A stretch of 64,000 nt of DNA, taken from Quatrionicoccus australiensis. Its GTDB lineage: Bacteria > Pseudomonadota > Gammaproteobacteria > Burkholderiales > Rhodocyclaceae. The DNA is taken from assembly GCF_020510525.1 (NCBI RefSeq), contig NZ_CP075188.1, forward strand, positions 2,480,001 to 2,544,000, in the 5' to 3' direction. Under the pieces are notes generated by a model. That model saw only the letters and a program-made list of their open reading frames with translations. It was not told the DNA's origin and made no database searches. The position numbers were made by a program, and so were the translations under genes. Below, piece by piece: positions 19,922 to 37,100 of the stretch (positions within the stretch are counted from its first letter, which is position 1; every line of letters starts with the position of its first letter).

Positions 19922-22482
19922 TGAGCTGTGATGTCGGCGCCCTGCGCGCAGAAGTGAAGGCCATCCAGAATGGGCTGAAACAGGATTACGAGCAGAACCA
20001 GGACGCCGTCGCCCTGCTCCGTTCGCGCTGCGTGCAGGTCGACGCCGTACTTGCCAAGCTGTGGAATGCCCTCGACTTTCCTGCCACGCTGTCGCTTGCC
20101 GCCGTTGGCGGCTATGGCCGCGGCGAGTTGTACCCGGCCTCCGACATCGACCTGCTGATCCTGCTGCCGCGCGAAGCCGGCGCGGCGCTGCAGGAAAAGC
20201 TGGAAAGGCTGGTCGGCTACTTCTGGGACATCGGCCTTGAAATCGGCCACAGCGTGCGCACCATCCAGGAATGCCTGGACGAAGCCGGCAACGACATCAC
20301 GGTCCAGACTGCCCTGCTCGAAGCCCGTCTGCTGACCGGCAACGAAAAACTGTTCGCCACCTTCCAGAAACGCCTGCACGGCAACCTCGACCCGCTGGTC
20401 TTCTTCGAAGCCAAGCGCCTGGAACAGCAGGAACGCTACCTGCGCTTCAACGAAACGCCATACAGCCTGGAACCGAACTGCAAGGATGCGCCAGGCGGTC
20501 AACGCGATTTGCAGGTCATTTTCTGGATCGCCAAGGCAGCCGGTTACGGCGCGACCTGGGCCGAACTCGAACAAAACGGCATCATCACCGAAGAAGGCGC
20601 CCGCCAGGCCGAGGCCTGCGAAGATTACCTGCGCCACCTGCGCATCCGCATGCACCTCACGGTCGGCCGCCGCGAAGACCGCCTGCTCTTCGACTACCAG
20701 AGCACGCTGGCCGCCCAGTACGGTTTTGTCTCGAACGAAGCGAAGCGCGCTTCCGAGCAGCTGATGCAGGGCTATTACCGCAACGCCAAGTCGGTCACTG
20801 TCCTCAACACCATCCTGTTGCAGAACATGGGCGCCGCGCTGGCGCCGGAAAGCGAACTGACACCGCAATACATCGACGAGGACTTCCAGTCGGTGGGCAA
20901 TCTGCTCGATATCCGCAACGAAAACCTGTTCGAGACCAAGCCGACGGCGATTTTCGACAGCTTCCAGGTCATGCAGGAAAGCCACGAGCTGCACGGCATG
21001 ACAGCGCGCACCCTGCGCGCCCTGTGGCGTGCCGGCGAGTCGGTGATCAACGACGACTTCCGCGCCGATCCGGCCAACCGTGCCGCCTTCATGCGCCTGC
21101 TGCACAGCGGACGTGGCGTCGTTCATGAATTCCGCCGCATGAACCAGCTCGACATCCTTGGTGCCTATCTGCCCAATTTCGGCCGCATCGTCGGCCAGAT
21201 GCAGCACGACCTGTTCCACGTCTACACCGTCGACCAGCACATCCTGCAGGTCATGCGCAACATCCGGCGCTTCACGATGAGCGAGTTTGCGCACGAATAT
21301 CCGCTCTGTTCGCGCGTCATGAGCGAATTCGACGCGCCCTGGCTGCTCTACATCGCCGCCCTCTTCCACGACATCGCCAAGGGTCGCGGCGGCGATCATT
21401 CCGAGCTGGGCACCAGCGATGCGCAGATCTTCTGCGAACAACACGGTCTCTCGCCGGAAGACTCGGAACTGGTCGTCTGGCTGGTCCGCAATCACCTGAA
21501 CATGTCGCAGGTCGCGCAAAAGGAAGATCTCAGCGACCCCGATGTCGTCGCCGGCTTTGCCCGCCGGGTCGGTGATGCCCGCCATCTCGCCGCACTCTAC
21601 CTGCTCACCCACGCCGACATCCGCGGCACCAGTCCGAAAGTCTGGAACCAGTGGAAGGGCAAGCTGCTCGCCGACCTCTATTACCAGACCCTGCACTATC
21701 TCGGCCAGGACGAGGCACCGGCGCGTCAGGGCATCATCGCCGAACGCCAGGCCGAGGCGATGCGCCTGCTGCGCTTCTTCGCCCTGTCCGACACCGTGCA
21801 TGAGCGCTTGTGGAAGCAGCTCGACACCGTCTATTTCCTGCGCCACTCGGCCGAGGAAATCGCCTGGCACACGCGCTCGCTGCATTACCGGATCTACAAC
21901 AACCAGCCGGTCGTGCGCGCCCGCCTCTACCAGGAGGGCGAAGGCCTGCAGGTCATGGTCTATACCCAGGACCAGCCCGACCTCTTCGCCCGCATCGTCG
22001 GCTTCTTCGCGCGTGCCGGCTACAGCATTGTCGATGCCAAGATCCACACCACGGCACACGGCTACGCGCTCGACAGCTTTGTCGTGCTCGACATCGAAAA
22101 CCGCGAATCCGACCGCGAAATGGTTGCCTACATCGAGCACGAACTCGAACAGCGCCTGATCCAGCAGCTGCCGCCCGACATTCCGTCGTCCGGCCGCCTG
22201 TCGCGCCAGGTCAAACATTTCCCGATCAAGCCCGAAGCCAGCATCCGCGGCGACGAGCGCGGCGCCCACTTCCTTCTTTCGCTGACCGCGGCCGACCGTC
22301 CAGGTTTGCTCTACACGGTCGCCAACACGCTGGCCGAACACGGCGCCAACCTGCATACCGCCAAGATCACGACGCTCGGCGAACGCGCGGAAGACGTTTT
22401 CCTGATCAGCGGCGGTGACCTGCGCGAAAGCGCCAGCCGCATCCGCCTGGAAACCGAGCTGATGGAGCGCTTGAAGGTCTGA
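19921..22482 (+). CDS. glnD: Bifunctional uridylyltransferase/uridylyl-removing enzyme GlnD
   Basis: Senses glutamine and uridylylates or deuridylylates PII proteins, the top of the nitrogen-control cascade. 853 residues: nucleotidyltransferase domain with [20 protein letters not shown] (about residues 62-81), HD domain for removal with [16 protein letters not shown] (about residue 482), and two C-terminal ACT domains (from about 680 and 780). It is relevant to the sigma-54 promoter at 32669 because PII/NtrC signalling would control that site. Confidence 0.97.
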   Translation: MSCDVGALRAEVKAIQNGLKQDYEQNQDAVALLRSRCVQVDAVLAKLWNALDFPATLSLAAVGGYGRGELYPASDIDLLILLPREAGAALQEKLERLVGYFWDIGLEIGHSVRTIQECLDEAGNDITVQTALLEARLLTGNEKLFATFQKRLHGNLDPLVFFEAKRLEQQERYLRFNETPYSLEPNCKDAPGGQRDLQVIFWIAKAAGYGATWAELEQNGIITEEGARQAEACEDYLRHLRIRMHLTVGRREDRLLFDYQSTLAAQYGFVSNEAKRASEQLMQGYYRNAKSVTVLNTILLQNMGAALAPESELTPQYIDEDFQSVGNLLDIRNENLFETKPTAIFDSFQVMQESHELHGMTARTLRALWRAGESVINDDFRADPANRAAFMRLLHSGRGVVHEFRRMNQLDILGAYLPNFGRIVGQMQHDLFHVYTVDQHILQVMRNIRRFTMSEFAHEYPLCSRVMSEFDAPWLLYIAALFHDIAKGRGGDHSELGTSDAQIFCEQHGLSPEDSELVVWLVRNHLNMSQVAQKEDLSDPDVVAGFARRVGDARHLAALYLLTHADIRGTSPKVWNQWKGKLLADLYYQTLHYLGQDEAPARQGIIAERQAEAMRLLRFFALSDTVHERLWKQLDTVYFLRHSAEEIAWHTRSLHYRIYNNQPVVRARLYQEGEGLQVMVYTQDQPDLFARIVGFFARAGYSIVDAKIHTTAHGYALDSFVVLDIENRESDREMVAYIEHELEQRLIQQLPPDIPSSGRLSRQVKHFPIKPEASIRGDERGAHFLLSLTAADRPGLLYTVANTLAEHGANLHTAKITTLGERAEDVFLISGGDLRESASRIRLETELMERLKV

Positions 22483-22503
22483 GCTTTTCCCGCTGCAAAC
22501 AAA

Positions 22504-22525
22504 GGGCGCCGCGGCGCCCTTTTTT
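22504..22525 (+). terminator. Rho-independent terminator after glnD
   Basis: Perfect palindromic stem GGGCGCC-GC-GGCGCCC followed by six T residues, 21 bp after the glnD stop and just before the convergent mtnP-family gene. The preceding AAA run allows partial action in the other direction. Confidence 0.9.
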
Positions 22526-22548
22526 GCATTATTTCAGCGGTCGACCGT

Positions 22549-23304
22549 TCAGCGCTGACAAATATCCTGGCAGCCGACCAGTTTCTCGATCACCGAACGC
22601 ACCCGGCCCATCGCGCCCTGCAGAACCTCGTCCAGACTTTCGAAACGGATGCCATGTTCGCTGCTGCCGCGCCCGGCGGCGTGGTTGGCGATCACGTTGA
22701 TGGCGGCGTACGGCAGGCCAAGTTCGCGCGCCAGCACTGCTTCCGGCATGCCGGTCATGCCGACCAGGTCGGCGCCATCGCGCTCCAGGCGATTGATCTC
22801 GGCTGCAGTTTCGAGGCGCGGCCCCTGGGTTGCGGCGTAGACGCCACCTGACTTCATCGGAATACCCAGGGCTTCGCCCGCCTCACGAATACGGCCGCAC
22901 AGTTCGGCATCGTAAGGCTCGGTGAAATCGACATGCGTAACCGGCGTGCCGTTGCCATCAAAGTAGGTCGATTTGCGGCCCCAGGTGTAATCGATGATCT
23001 GGTGCGGCAACACGATGTCGCCCGGCTGCAGGTCGCTGCGGATGCCGCCCACCGACGCTACCGAAATGACACCGGTCGCCTTGTGGTGGTGCAGCGCCCA
23101 CATGTTGGCGCGGTAATTGACCATATGCGGCGGGATGGTGTGACCGTAGCCGTGGCGCGGCAGGAACATCGCCGGCTGGCCGCAGATCTGGCCAAAAACC
23201 ACCGGCCCGGAGGGTTCACCGTAAGGCGTGCGAACGACCTCGCGGTGCGAGACGTCAAGATTGGACAGGGTCGTCAGACCGCTGCCGCCGATGATTGCCA
23301 ACAT
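22549..23304 (-). CDS. mtnP: Methylthioadenosine/methylthioinosine phosphorylase family protein
   Basis: 251 residues. Members phosphorolyse 5'-methylthioadenosine (or S-methyl-5'-thioinosine in some proteobacteria) to methylthioribose-1-phosphate and the base, in methionine and purine salvage. MLAIIGGSGL, FLPRHGYGHTIPPHMVNYRAN and LVGMTGMPEAVLARE are typical; which substrate is preferred cannot be settled by eye. It lies next to hpt, which would salvage the hypoxanthine released from methylthioinosine. Confidence 0.88.
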   Translation of the reverse strand: MLAIIGGSGLTTLSNLDVSHREVVRTPYGEPSGPVVFGQICGQPAMFLPRHGYGHTIPPHMVNYRANMWALHHHKATGVISVASVGGIRSDLQPGDIVLPHQIIDYTWGRKSTYFDGNGTPVTHVDFTEPYDAELCGRIREAGEALGIPMKSGGVYAATQGPRLETAAEINRLERDGADLVGMTGMPEAVLARELGLPYAAINVIANHAAGRGSSEHGIRFESLDEVLQGAMGRVRSVIEKLVGCQDICQR

Positions 23305-23305
23305 A

Positions 23306-24007
23306 TTATTTTTTCCTTTCGGCCAGCAGCGAAGCCAGCACGGGCACCGCGCTCTTCAGCGAGGGGTGCGATTTGCGCATTCTTTCGATTTCCGGCGAGT
23401 TGCCGTCGATCTTGCGATACAGCGCCTGTTTGCGCTCGGCAAGCAGGGGCAGATCGCGCAGGGTCTTGCCGGCGTGGTAACCGACCAGGGTGTCGCGGCC
23501 GATGTCCTTGGCCTGCCAGGGAATCACCGTCCGGTCGACGAGGTGGAACGCCTGCACGCCCGGCAGGCTGGCCGCCAGTTCGGCGATGCCGCGGTGGATC
23601 TTCTCGCGGTAGGCGACCACCGCCTTGCCGCCATCGCTCGCCGTCGCACCGGTGACCGTGGCCGGCGCGCCCATCAGCCAGCAAACCACCGTATCCGGGG
23701 CAAAATCGGCGATTTCCCGACGTTGACCGTCTGACAAGGCCATGACGTCGGCTTCGAGCAGCGTGACATCCTGCCCCGCCACGCGCGCCTGCGTCGCCGC
23801 CAGACATTCCGGCAGCGTGTCGATGGCGAGCACGGACAAGCCGCGCGCCGCCAGCGCCTGCGTCGCGAAACCGACGCCGCAGCCGATTTCCAGCACCCGC
23901 TTGCCCGGCACCAGCGATGCCATCCATTCGTAGTCGCCGCGCCGCACGTAGTGCTGCCCTTCCGCTTCCCAGTAGCCGAGAAACTCGGCGACGGTGGCGC
24001 CACTCAT
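23306..24007 (-). CDS. Class I SAM-dependent methyltransferase, substrate unknown
   Basis: 233 residues. Motif I VLEIGCGVGFATQALAARG (about residues 38-56) binds S-adenosylmethionine, followed by VLAIDTLPECL and LLEADVMAL. The C-terminal half carries no recognised substrate domain. It shares one base with the hpt stop and ends one base before mtnP, so it is embedded in a purine-salvage unit; whether it acts there is unknown. Confidence 0.85.
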   Translation of the reverse strand: MSGATVAEFLGYWEAEGQHYVRRGDYEWMASLVPGKRVLEIGCGVGFATQALAARGLSVLAIDTLPECLAATQARVAGQDVTLLEADVMALSDGQRREIADFAPDTVVCWLMGAPATVTGATASDGGKAVVAYREKIHRGIAELAASLPGVQAFHLVDRTVIPWQAKDIGRDTLVGYHAGKTLRDLPLLAERKQALYRKIDGNSPEIERMRKSHPSLKSAVPVLASLLAERKK

Positions 24008-24552
24008 CAGTCTTCTTTCATCGCATAGATGGCCGGCAGGTTGCGCCAGGCGCCATCGACATCCATGCCGTAACCGAAGACGAAACGATCCGGCACCGGC
24101 AAGGCGACGAAATCGGCCGCAATCGGCTTGTTCTTGCCGTTCAGCTTGTCGGTAAACACGGCGAGCAGCACTTCGTCGGCGCCAAGCTGCAGCAGGCTGT
24201 CCTTGACCGCGGCCAGGGTGACGCCCTCGTCGAGGATGTCATCCACCACCAGCACGGTGCGCCCCTTGACCGAAGTCCACGGCGCCATGCGCCAGGAAAT
24301 CTTGCCGCCCTGGGTGTCGGCGCCGTAGCGCGTGGCATGCAGGTAATCGAAGTCGAGGGGAAAATCGAGCTTGGGCAGCAGTTGACCGGTAAAGATCACA
24401 CCGCCGGTCATCACGCAGAGGACCAGCGGATTCTTCTCGGACAACTGGCTGCGGATGCACCCGGCGACCTCGTCGAGCGCCGCCTGGACGGCGGCCTCGG
24501 AGTGGATCAGTTCGGCCTCGGCGAGCAGCTTGCGGGCTTTTTGTGCGTCCAT
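24007..24552 (-). CDS. hpt: Hypoxanthine-guanine phosphoribosyltransferase
   Basis: 181 residues. Converts hypoxanthine or guanine with PRPP to IMP or GMP. The PRPP-binding motif RTVLVVDDILDEGVTLAAV is clear, with VLCVMTGGVIFTGQLL upstream and the base-contacting region VPDRFVFGYGMDVDGAWRNL near the C-terminus. It starts one base before galU's stop on the same strand. Confidence 0.94.
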   Translation of the reverse strand: MDAQKARKLLAEAELIHSEAAVQAALDEVAGCIRSQLSEKNPLVLCVMTGGVIFTGQLLPKLDFPLDFDYLHATRYGADTQGGKISWRMAPWTSVKGRTVLVVDDILDEGVTLAAVKDSLLQLGADEVLLAVFTDKLNGKNKPIAADFVALPVPDRFVFGYGMDVDGAWRNLPAIYAMKED

Positions 24553-25421
24553 TTATTGCCCCAGGGTCTTCAGGTAGGCATCGAAGGCCGGCCCGACTTC
24601 ATGGTGACGCTGGCCGAAGACGACCGTCGCCTGCAGGTAGCCCAACTTGGAGCCGCAGTCGTAGCGGGTGCCTTCGTAGCGGTAGGCGAGCACCTGCTCT
24701 TCGGAGAGCAACGAGGCGATGCCGTCGGTCAGCTGGATCTCGCCGCCGGAACCCGGCTTGATGTTTTCCAGGTGATGGAAGATGCGCGGCGTCAGGATGT
24801 AGCGACCGACCACGGCCAGCGTGGACGGCGCGTCTTCCGGCTTCGGCTTCTCGACGATGGCATTGACCTGTTCGAGGCGGTCGGCGACGCGGCGCGCATC
24901 GACGATACCGTAGCTCTTGGTATCGGCGCGCGGCACATCCTGCACGCCGAGCACGGAACAGCGGTAGTAATCATAGGTGTCGGTCATCTGCTTCATCACG
25001 GCCACTTCACCATCGAGCAGGTCGTCGGCAAGGATGACCGCGAACGGCTCGTCGCCGATCACCGGCTTGGCGCAGAGCACGGCGTGGCCGAGACCGAGCG
25101 CTTCGGCCTGGCGGATGTAGATGCAGTTGATGTTCTTCGGAATCATGTTGCGCACGAAGTCGAGCAACTCGTTCTTGCCGCGCGCTTCGAGTTCGCTTTC
25201 CAGCTCGTAGGCCTTGTCGAAGTGATCCTCGATCGAGCGCTTGGAACGCCCGGTCACGAAAATCATGTCGGTAATGCCGGCGGCAACGGCTTCTTCAACC
25301 GCGAACTGGATCAGCGGCTTGTCGACGATGGGCAGCATTTCCTTCGGGCTGGCCTTGGTCGCCGGCAAAAAACGGGTGCCCATGCCGGCCACGGGAAAGA
25401 CAGCTTTCCTGACTTTTTTCA

Positions 25422-25422
<1 letters not shown>
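24553..25422 (-). CDS. galU: UTP-glucose-1-phosphate uridylyltransferase
   Basis: Makes UDP-glucose for surface polysaccharides and trehalose/glycogen-type metabolism. 289 residues. [20 protein letters not shown] is the nucleotide-binding signature, with [13 protein letters not shown] and [11 protein letters not shown] further on. The ATG overlaps the ligA stop by one base. Confidence 0.97.
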
Positions 25423-32598
<7,176 letters not shown>

Positions 32599-32642
32599 GA
32601 GGCTGTGGCGGAAGCAAATGCCCCTGCCATGACGGGGGCCGT

Positions 32643-32648
32643 ATCATA
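32643..32648 (-). promoter_or_regulatory. Possible -10 box for smc
   Basis: TATGAT on the minus strand, about 45 bp before the smc start. No convincing -35 box lies at the expected distance, so this is tentative. Confidence 0.35.
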
Positions 32649-32668
32649 ACATCGACCGATTTGATCGC

Positions 32669-32684
32669 TGGCACCGCGCTTGCA
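32669..32684 (+). promoter_or_regulatory. Sigma-54 (RpoN) -24/-12 promoter for the permease-kinase operon
   Basis: TGGCACCGCGCTTGCA matches the sigma-54 consensus TGGCAC-N5-TTGCA at every conserved position, with the required 10 bases between the GG and GC dinucleotides. It points at the permease-kinase gene, whose ATG is about 97 bp downstream. An NtrC-type activator would be needed; I did not find a clear enhancer site in the short spacer. Confidence 0.8.
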
Positions 32685-32781
32685 CGAAGCTGGCCGGGCA
32701 ATGTGCCGCAAAAGGGCCGCGCCCCGCAACAAACTTCCGCCAGGCAAACGACGAGCGGAAAAATCATGTTCTAATTTCTCC

Positions 32782-35700
32782 ATGAATCCCGCTGCCGCCA
32801 CCCAGAAAGTCATCAAGATCCGCCGCGACTACAACACCTGGGTCGCCAACGAAACGCTTGAGGACTACGCCCTGCGCTTCACGCCGCGCAGTTTCCGCAA
32901 GTGGTCGGAAATGCGCGTCGCCAACACCGCTTTCGGCGCCGCTTCCTTCCTGGTGCTCGAAGCGGTCGGCGCGACGATGATGGTGCAGGCCGGCTTCATC
33001 AACGCCTTCTGGGCGATTTTCGCGACCGGCCTGATCATTTTCCTGATCGGCCTGCCGATCAGCAGCACCGCCGCCCGCTACGGTCTGGACATGGACCTGC
33101 TGACGCGCGGCGCCGGCTTCGGCTACATCGGCTCGACCATCACCTCGCTGATCTACGCCAGCTTCACCTTCATTTTCTTCGCCCTCGAAGCGGCGATCAT
33201 GGCCTATGCGCTCGAACTCGCCTTCGGCATTCCGCCGGCCTGGGGCTACCTGATCTGCGCCCTGGTCGTCATCCCGCTGGTCACCCACGGCGTCACCGCG
33301 ATCAGCAAGCTGCAGGCGTGGACGCAGCCGCTCTGGCTGTTCCTGCTCGTGCTGCCCTACGCCTTCCTGTTCATCGAGGAACCGCAAGCCCTGGCCGGGC
33401 TGTGGAGTTATGGCGGCGAACACGGCGCACCGCCCGGCTTCGATCCGCACCTGTTCGGCGCGGCGCTCACCGTCGGCATCGCCATGGTCACGCAGATGGG
33501 CGAACAGGTCGATTACCTGCGTTTCATGCCGGAAAAGACGCCGGCCAACGCGCGCCGCTGGTGGTTCGGCGTCATCGTCGGCGGTCCGGGCTGGGTCGTG
33601 CCCGGCATCCTCAAGATGCTGGGCGGCGCCCTGCTCGCCTGGCTGGCGCTGCGCAATGCGGTGCCGGCGGCCAAGGCGGTCGATCCCAACCAGATGTACC
33701 TGATCGGCTTCTCGCACGTCTTCGACAACACGACGCTGGCCATCGCCGCGACAACGCTGTTCGTCGTCGTCTCGCAATTGAAGATCAATGTCACCAACGC
33801 CTATGCCGGCTCGCTGGCCTGGTCCAATTTCTTCGCCCGCCTGACCCACAGCCATCCGGGGCGCGTCGTCTGGGTCGTCTTCAATACGCTGATCGCCCTG
33901 CTGCTCATGGAACTCAACGTCTTCCAGGCGCTCGGCCAAGTGCTCGGCCTCTATTCCAATATCGCCATTTCGTGGATGGCGGCAGTGGTCGCCGATCTCG
34001 TCATCAACAAGCCGCTCGGCCTGTCGCCGCCGGGCATGGAATTCAAGCGCAGCAATCTCTACGACATCAACCCGGTCGGCGTCGGCGCCATGGGCATTGC
34101 CTCGCTGCTCTCGATCGCCGCCTTCGTCGGCCTGCTCGGCAGCGAGATCCAGCCCTACGCGTCCTTCGTCGCGCTCGGCACCGCCCTGCTCTGTGCGCCG
34201 CTGATCGCCTGGGCGACCGGCGGCCGCTATTACCTGGCGCGCCCGGCCCTGCCGCCAGCGGTCGACGTCCAGAAATGCGTGATTTGCGAACGCGATTACG
34301 AGAGCGAGGACATGGCGCACTGCCCGGCCTACCAGGGGCAGATCTGCTCGCTATGCTGCTCGCTCGACGCCCGCTGCCACGATCTGTGCAAACCGCAGGC
34401 CAATCTCGCGGCGCAATGGAACGGCGTCCTGCGCCGCCTGCTGCCGGCGGTCGCCCGGCCCTACCTGGAAACCGGCCTCGGCCATTACCTGCTGCTGATG
34501 GCCGGCATCGTGCCTATCCTGGCGCTCGTCCTCGGCGTGCTGTACACGCACGAACTGCTCGCGCTCGGGGCCGAACAGACCCTGCTCATCGCCGCGCTGC
34601 AGGATACCTTCATCAAGGCCTTCGCCGCCCTGCTCATGCTCTCCGGCGTCGTCGCCTGGTGGATGGTGCTGACCCAGCAGAGCCGGCAGGTCGCACAGGA
34701 AGAGTCGAACCGCCAGACGCAATTGCTGATCCAGGAAATCGAGTCGCACCAGCGCACCGACGAAGCCCTGCAGAAGGCCCGCCAGGTCGCCGAGCAGGCC
34801 AACCAGGCAAAGAGCCGCTACATCACGGCGATCAGCCACGAACTGCGCACGCCGCTCAACAGCATCCTCGGCTACGCGCAGATTCTCGATGCCGATGAAA
34901 ACATCCCGCCCAGCCGCAAGCAGGCGGTCAGCGTGATCAGGAAAAGCGGCGACCACCTGCTGTCGGTCATCGAAGGCACGCTGGACATCGCGCGCATCGA
35001 GGGCGGCAAGCTGACCCTGGAGGTCAAGCCGCTCGACTTCCCCGACTTCCTGCAGCAGATCGTCGGCATGTTCGAACTGCAGGCGCGCAACAAGGGGCTG
35101 TCCTTCGACTACCAGCCGAGCGGCGAGATTCCCGCCATCGTCCGCGCCGACGAAAGACGCCTGCGCCAGATCCTGATCAACGTGCTCGGCAACGCGATCA
35201 AGTTCACGGTGCGCGGCGGCGTCGCTTTCAAGGTCGAATGCCGGCGCGAGATGGCGGTGTTCGAAATCCGCGACAGCGGCCCCGGCATCGCCGCCGCCGA
35301 CCTCGAACGCATCTTCGAACCCTTCGTGCGCGGCAGCAGCGTGCAGGCCGGCGGCAGCGGCGTCGGCCTGACCATCGCCCGCATGCTGACCGACCTGATG
35401 GGCGGCGAAATGCAGTTGAGCAGCACGCCCGGCGAGGGCACGCTGTTCCGCATCCGCCTCTTCCTGCCGCAGGTGCATGCCCGCCAGGCAGCGCGCGAGC
35501 TGAGCCGGCTCAACCGCATCGGCTATGTCGGCGTGCGCCGGCGTATCCTGGTCGTCGATAACGAAAAGGTCGATCGCGACATGTTGCAAAGCGTGCTCGA
35601 ACCGCTCGGCTTCATCGTCGAACAGGCGGCCAGCGGTTACGAATGCCTGGCCAGCGTTCCGCGCTTTGCGCCGCACCTGATTTTCATGGATCTCGGCATG

Positions 35701-36153
35701 CCCGGCATCGACGGCTGGGAAACCATCCGTCGCATCCGCCAGCAAGGCCTCAGCGACGCCCACATCGCCATCCTCTCGGCCAATGCCTTCGACAAGGGCC
35801 TGGACAACGATGTCGGCATCGCGCCGCAGGATTTCATCGTCAAGCCGCTGCGCGTCAATGAACTGCTCGACTGGATCGGCCGCCAGTTGCAACTCGAATG
35901 GATCACCGCCGACAGTCCGCCACCGGCCGCCGCACCGAGCGAACCGCCACCGCTGATCGCGCCCGACGCCAGCCACCTGGCGGCGCTCGACGAGCTGATC
36001 AACCTCGGCTACCTGCGCGGCATGCTCAACAAGCTCGCCGAAATCGAACGACTGGACCCGCAACACGGCGAATTCGTCCGCGTCCTGCGCGATCTGGCGC
36101 GCCAGTTCCAGTTCGATGCGATGAAGGAAATTCTCAGGAAAATGCACCCATGA
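32782..36153 (+). CDS. NCS1 purine/cytosine-type permease fused to a hybrid histidine kinase
   Basis: 1123 residues from MNPAAATQKVIKIRRDYN. Residues about 40-480 are a 12-segment NCS1-like permease (e.g. NTAFGAASFLVLEAVGATMM; SSTAARYGLDMDLLTRGAGF). A cysteine-rich segment with eight cysteines follows (about 499-540: CVICERDYES..., ICSLCCSLDARCHDLCK), then two more membrane segments (about 570-635) and a helical linker. The kinase has the HisKA box AISHELRTPLNSILGYAQIL (His686), HATPase with GSGVGLTIARMLTDLMGG, and a receiver domain (Asp970, HLIFMDLGMPGIDGWE), then a short helical tail. The transporter-like part is probably the sensor. The stop overlaps the response regulator gene by 4 bp, and a sigma-54 promoter precedes it. 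Next to urt and near urate genes, so purine or nitrogen sensing is inferred. Confidence 0.9.
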   Translation: MNPAAATQKVIKIRRDYNTWVANETLEDYALRFTPRSFRKWSEMRVANTAFGAASFLVLEAVGATMMVQAGFINAFWAIFATGLIIFLIGLPISSTAARYGLDMDLLTRGAGFGYIGSTITSLIYASFTFIFFALEAAIMAYALELAFGIPPAWGYLICALVVIPLVTHGVTAISKLQAWTQPLWLFLLVLPYAFLFIEEPQALAGLWSYGGEHGAPPGFDPHLFGAALTVGIAMVTQMGEQVDYLRFMPEKTPANARRWWFGVIVGGPGWVVPGILKMLGGALLAWLALRNAVPAAKAVDPNQMYLIGFSHVFDNTTLAIAATTLFVVVSQLKINVTNAYAGSLAWSNFFARLTHSHPGRVVWVVFNTLIALLLMELNVFQALGQVLGLYSNIAISWMAAVVADLVINKPLGLSPPGMEFKRSNLYDINPVGVGAMGIASLLSIAAFVGLLGSEIQPYASFVALGTALLCAPLIAWATGGRYYLARPALPPAVDVQKCVICERDYESEDMAHCPAYQGQICSLCCSLDARCHDLCKPQANLAAQWNGVLRRLLPAVARPYLETGLGHYLLLMAGIVPILALVLGVLYTHELLALGAEQTLLIAALQDTFIKAFAALLMLSGVVAWWMVLTQQSRQVAQEESNRQTQLLIQEIESHQRTDEALQKARQVAEQANQAKSRYITAISHELRTPLNSILGYAQILDADENIPPSRKQAVSVIRKSGDHLLSVIEGTLDIARIEGGKLTLEVKPLDFPDFLQQIVGMFELQARNKGLSFDYQPSGEIPAIVRADERRLRQILINVLGNAIKFTVRGGVAFKVECRREMAVFEIRDSGPGIAAADLERIFEPFVRGSSVQAGGSGVGLTIARMLTDLMGGEMQLSSTPGEGTLFRIRLFLPQVHARQAARELSRLNRIGYVGVRRRILVVDNEKVDRDMLQSVLEPLGFIVEQAASGYECLASVPRFAPHLIFMDLGMPGIDGWETIRRIRQQGLSDAHIAILSANAFDKGLDNDVGIAPQDFIVKPLRVNELLDWIGRQLQLEWITADSPPPAAAPSEPPPLIAPDASHLAALDELINLGYLRGMLNKLAEIERLDPQHGEFVRVLRDLARQFQFDAMKEILRKMHP

Positions 36154-37094
36154 CGAAGGTCGACCGTACGCCACCCATCGCCGGCAACATCTCCGACATC
36201 GTGCTGATCGTCGATGACGTGCCGGAAAACCTTTCGCTGCTCCACGATGCGCTCGACGACACCGGCTACACCGTGCTCGTCGCCACCAACGGCGAATCGG
36301 CGCTGCAGCGCGCCCGCCAGAGCCTGCCCGACGTCATCCTGCTCGACGCGCTGATGCCCGGCATGGACGGCTTCGAGGTGGCGCGCCGGCTGAAGGCCGA
36401 TTTCTCGACGCAGCACATCCCCATCGTCTTCATGACCGGGCTCACCGAAACCGAACACGTCGTCGCCGCCTTCGCGGCCGGCGGCGCCGATTACGTGACC
36501 AAACCGATCCGCCCGCCGGAAGTTTTGGCGCGCATCGCCGCCCACATGCAGAACGCCCGCCAGATGAAGCAGGCGCGCACGGCGCTCGATGCCTTCGGCC
36601 AAGCCACGGTGGCGGTGCGCGCCGCCGACAGCCGCATCGTCTGGCAGACGCCGCTGGCCAGGAAGCTGCTCAACGATTATTTCGCCAACCCGGAAGACGT
36701 CGCCCCCGAAGAACTCCTGAACTGGATCGCCGGCGCCCACAAGGCACGCCGCGACAACCGCGAACCCGGCCCGCTGTTGTGCGCCAACGGCAGCCGCCGC
36801 CTGCTCGCCTCCTTCCACGACCAGACCGGCGACGACGAATGGCTGGTCGTGCTGCGCGAGGAAAACGACGCCTCCGCCATCGAATCGCTGATCGCCGCCT
36901 TCCGCCTGACCCAGCGCGAAGCCGAGGTGCTCTACTGGGTCGCCCAGGGCAAGACCAGCAACGACATCGGCGACATCCTCGGCAACAGCCCGCGCACGGT
37001 CAACAAGCATTTGGAGCATGTTTTCGAGAAACTCGGCGTCGAAACGCGCACAGCGGCGGCGAATCTGGCGACGAGCAAGATGCGCGGCGGCTGA
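36150..37094 (+). CDS. Response regulator with LuxR-type DNA-binding domain
   Basis: 314 residues. Receiver domain at about 16-135 (IVLIVDDVPENLSLLHDAL; phospho-acceptor Asp66 in VILLDALMPGMDGFE; conserved Lys in YVTKPI), a middle segment of about 100 residues without a recognised motif, and a C-terminal LuxR helix-turn-helix (FRLTQREAEVLYWVAQGKTS ... SPRTVNKHLEHVFEKLGV). It overlaps the permease-kinase by 4 bp and is surely its partner. The downstream urt genes are the natural targets (inference). Confidence 0.9.
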   Translation: MTKVDRTPPIAGNISDIVLIVDDVPENLSLLHDALDDTGYTVLVATNGESALQRARQSLPDVILLDALMPGMDGFEVARRLKADFSTQHIPIVFMTGLTETEHVVAAFAAGGADYVTKPIRPPEVLARIAAHMQNARQMKQARTALDAFGQATVAVRAADSRIVWQTPLARKLLNDYFANPEDVAPEELLNWIAGAHKARRDNREPGPLLCANGSRRLLASFHDQTGDDEWLVVLREENDASAIESLIAAFRLTQREAEVLYWVAQGKTSNDIGDILGNSPRTVNKHLEHVFEKLGVETRTAAANLATSKMRGG

Positions 37095-37100
37095 CCCGCC

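Noticed and set aside
19864..22356. 830-codon frame antisense to glnD
   Set aside because: Shadow frame produced by GC-rich codon use in glnD; the glnD frame has all family motifs.
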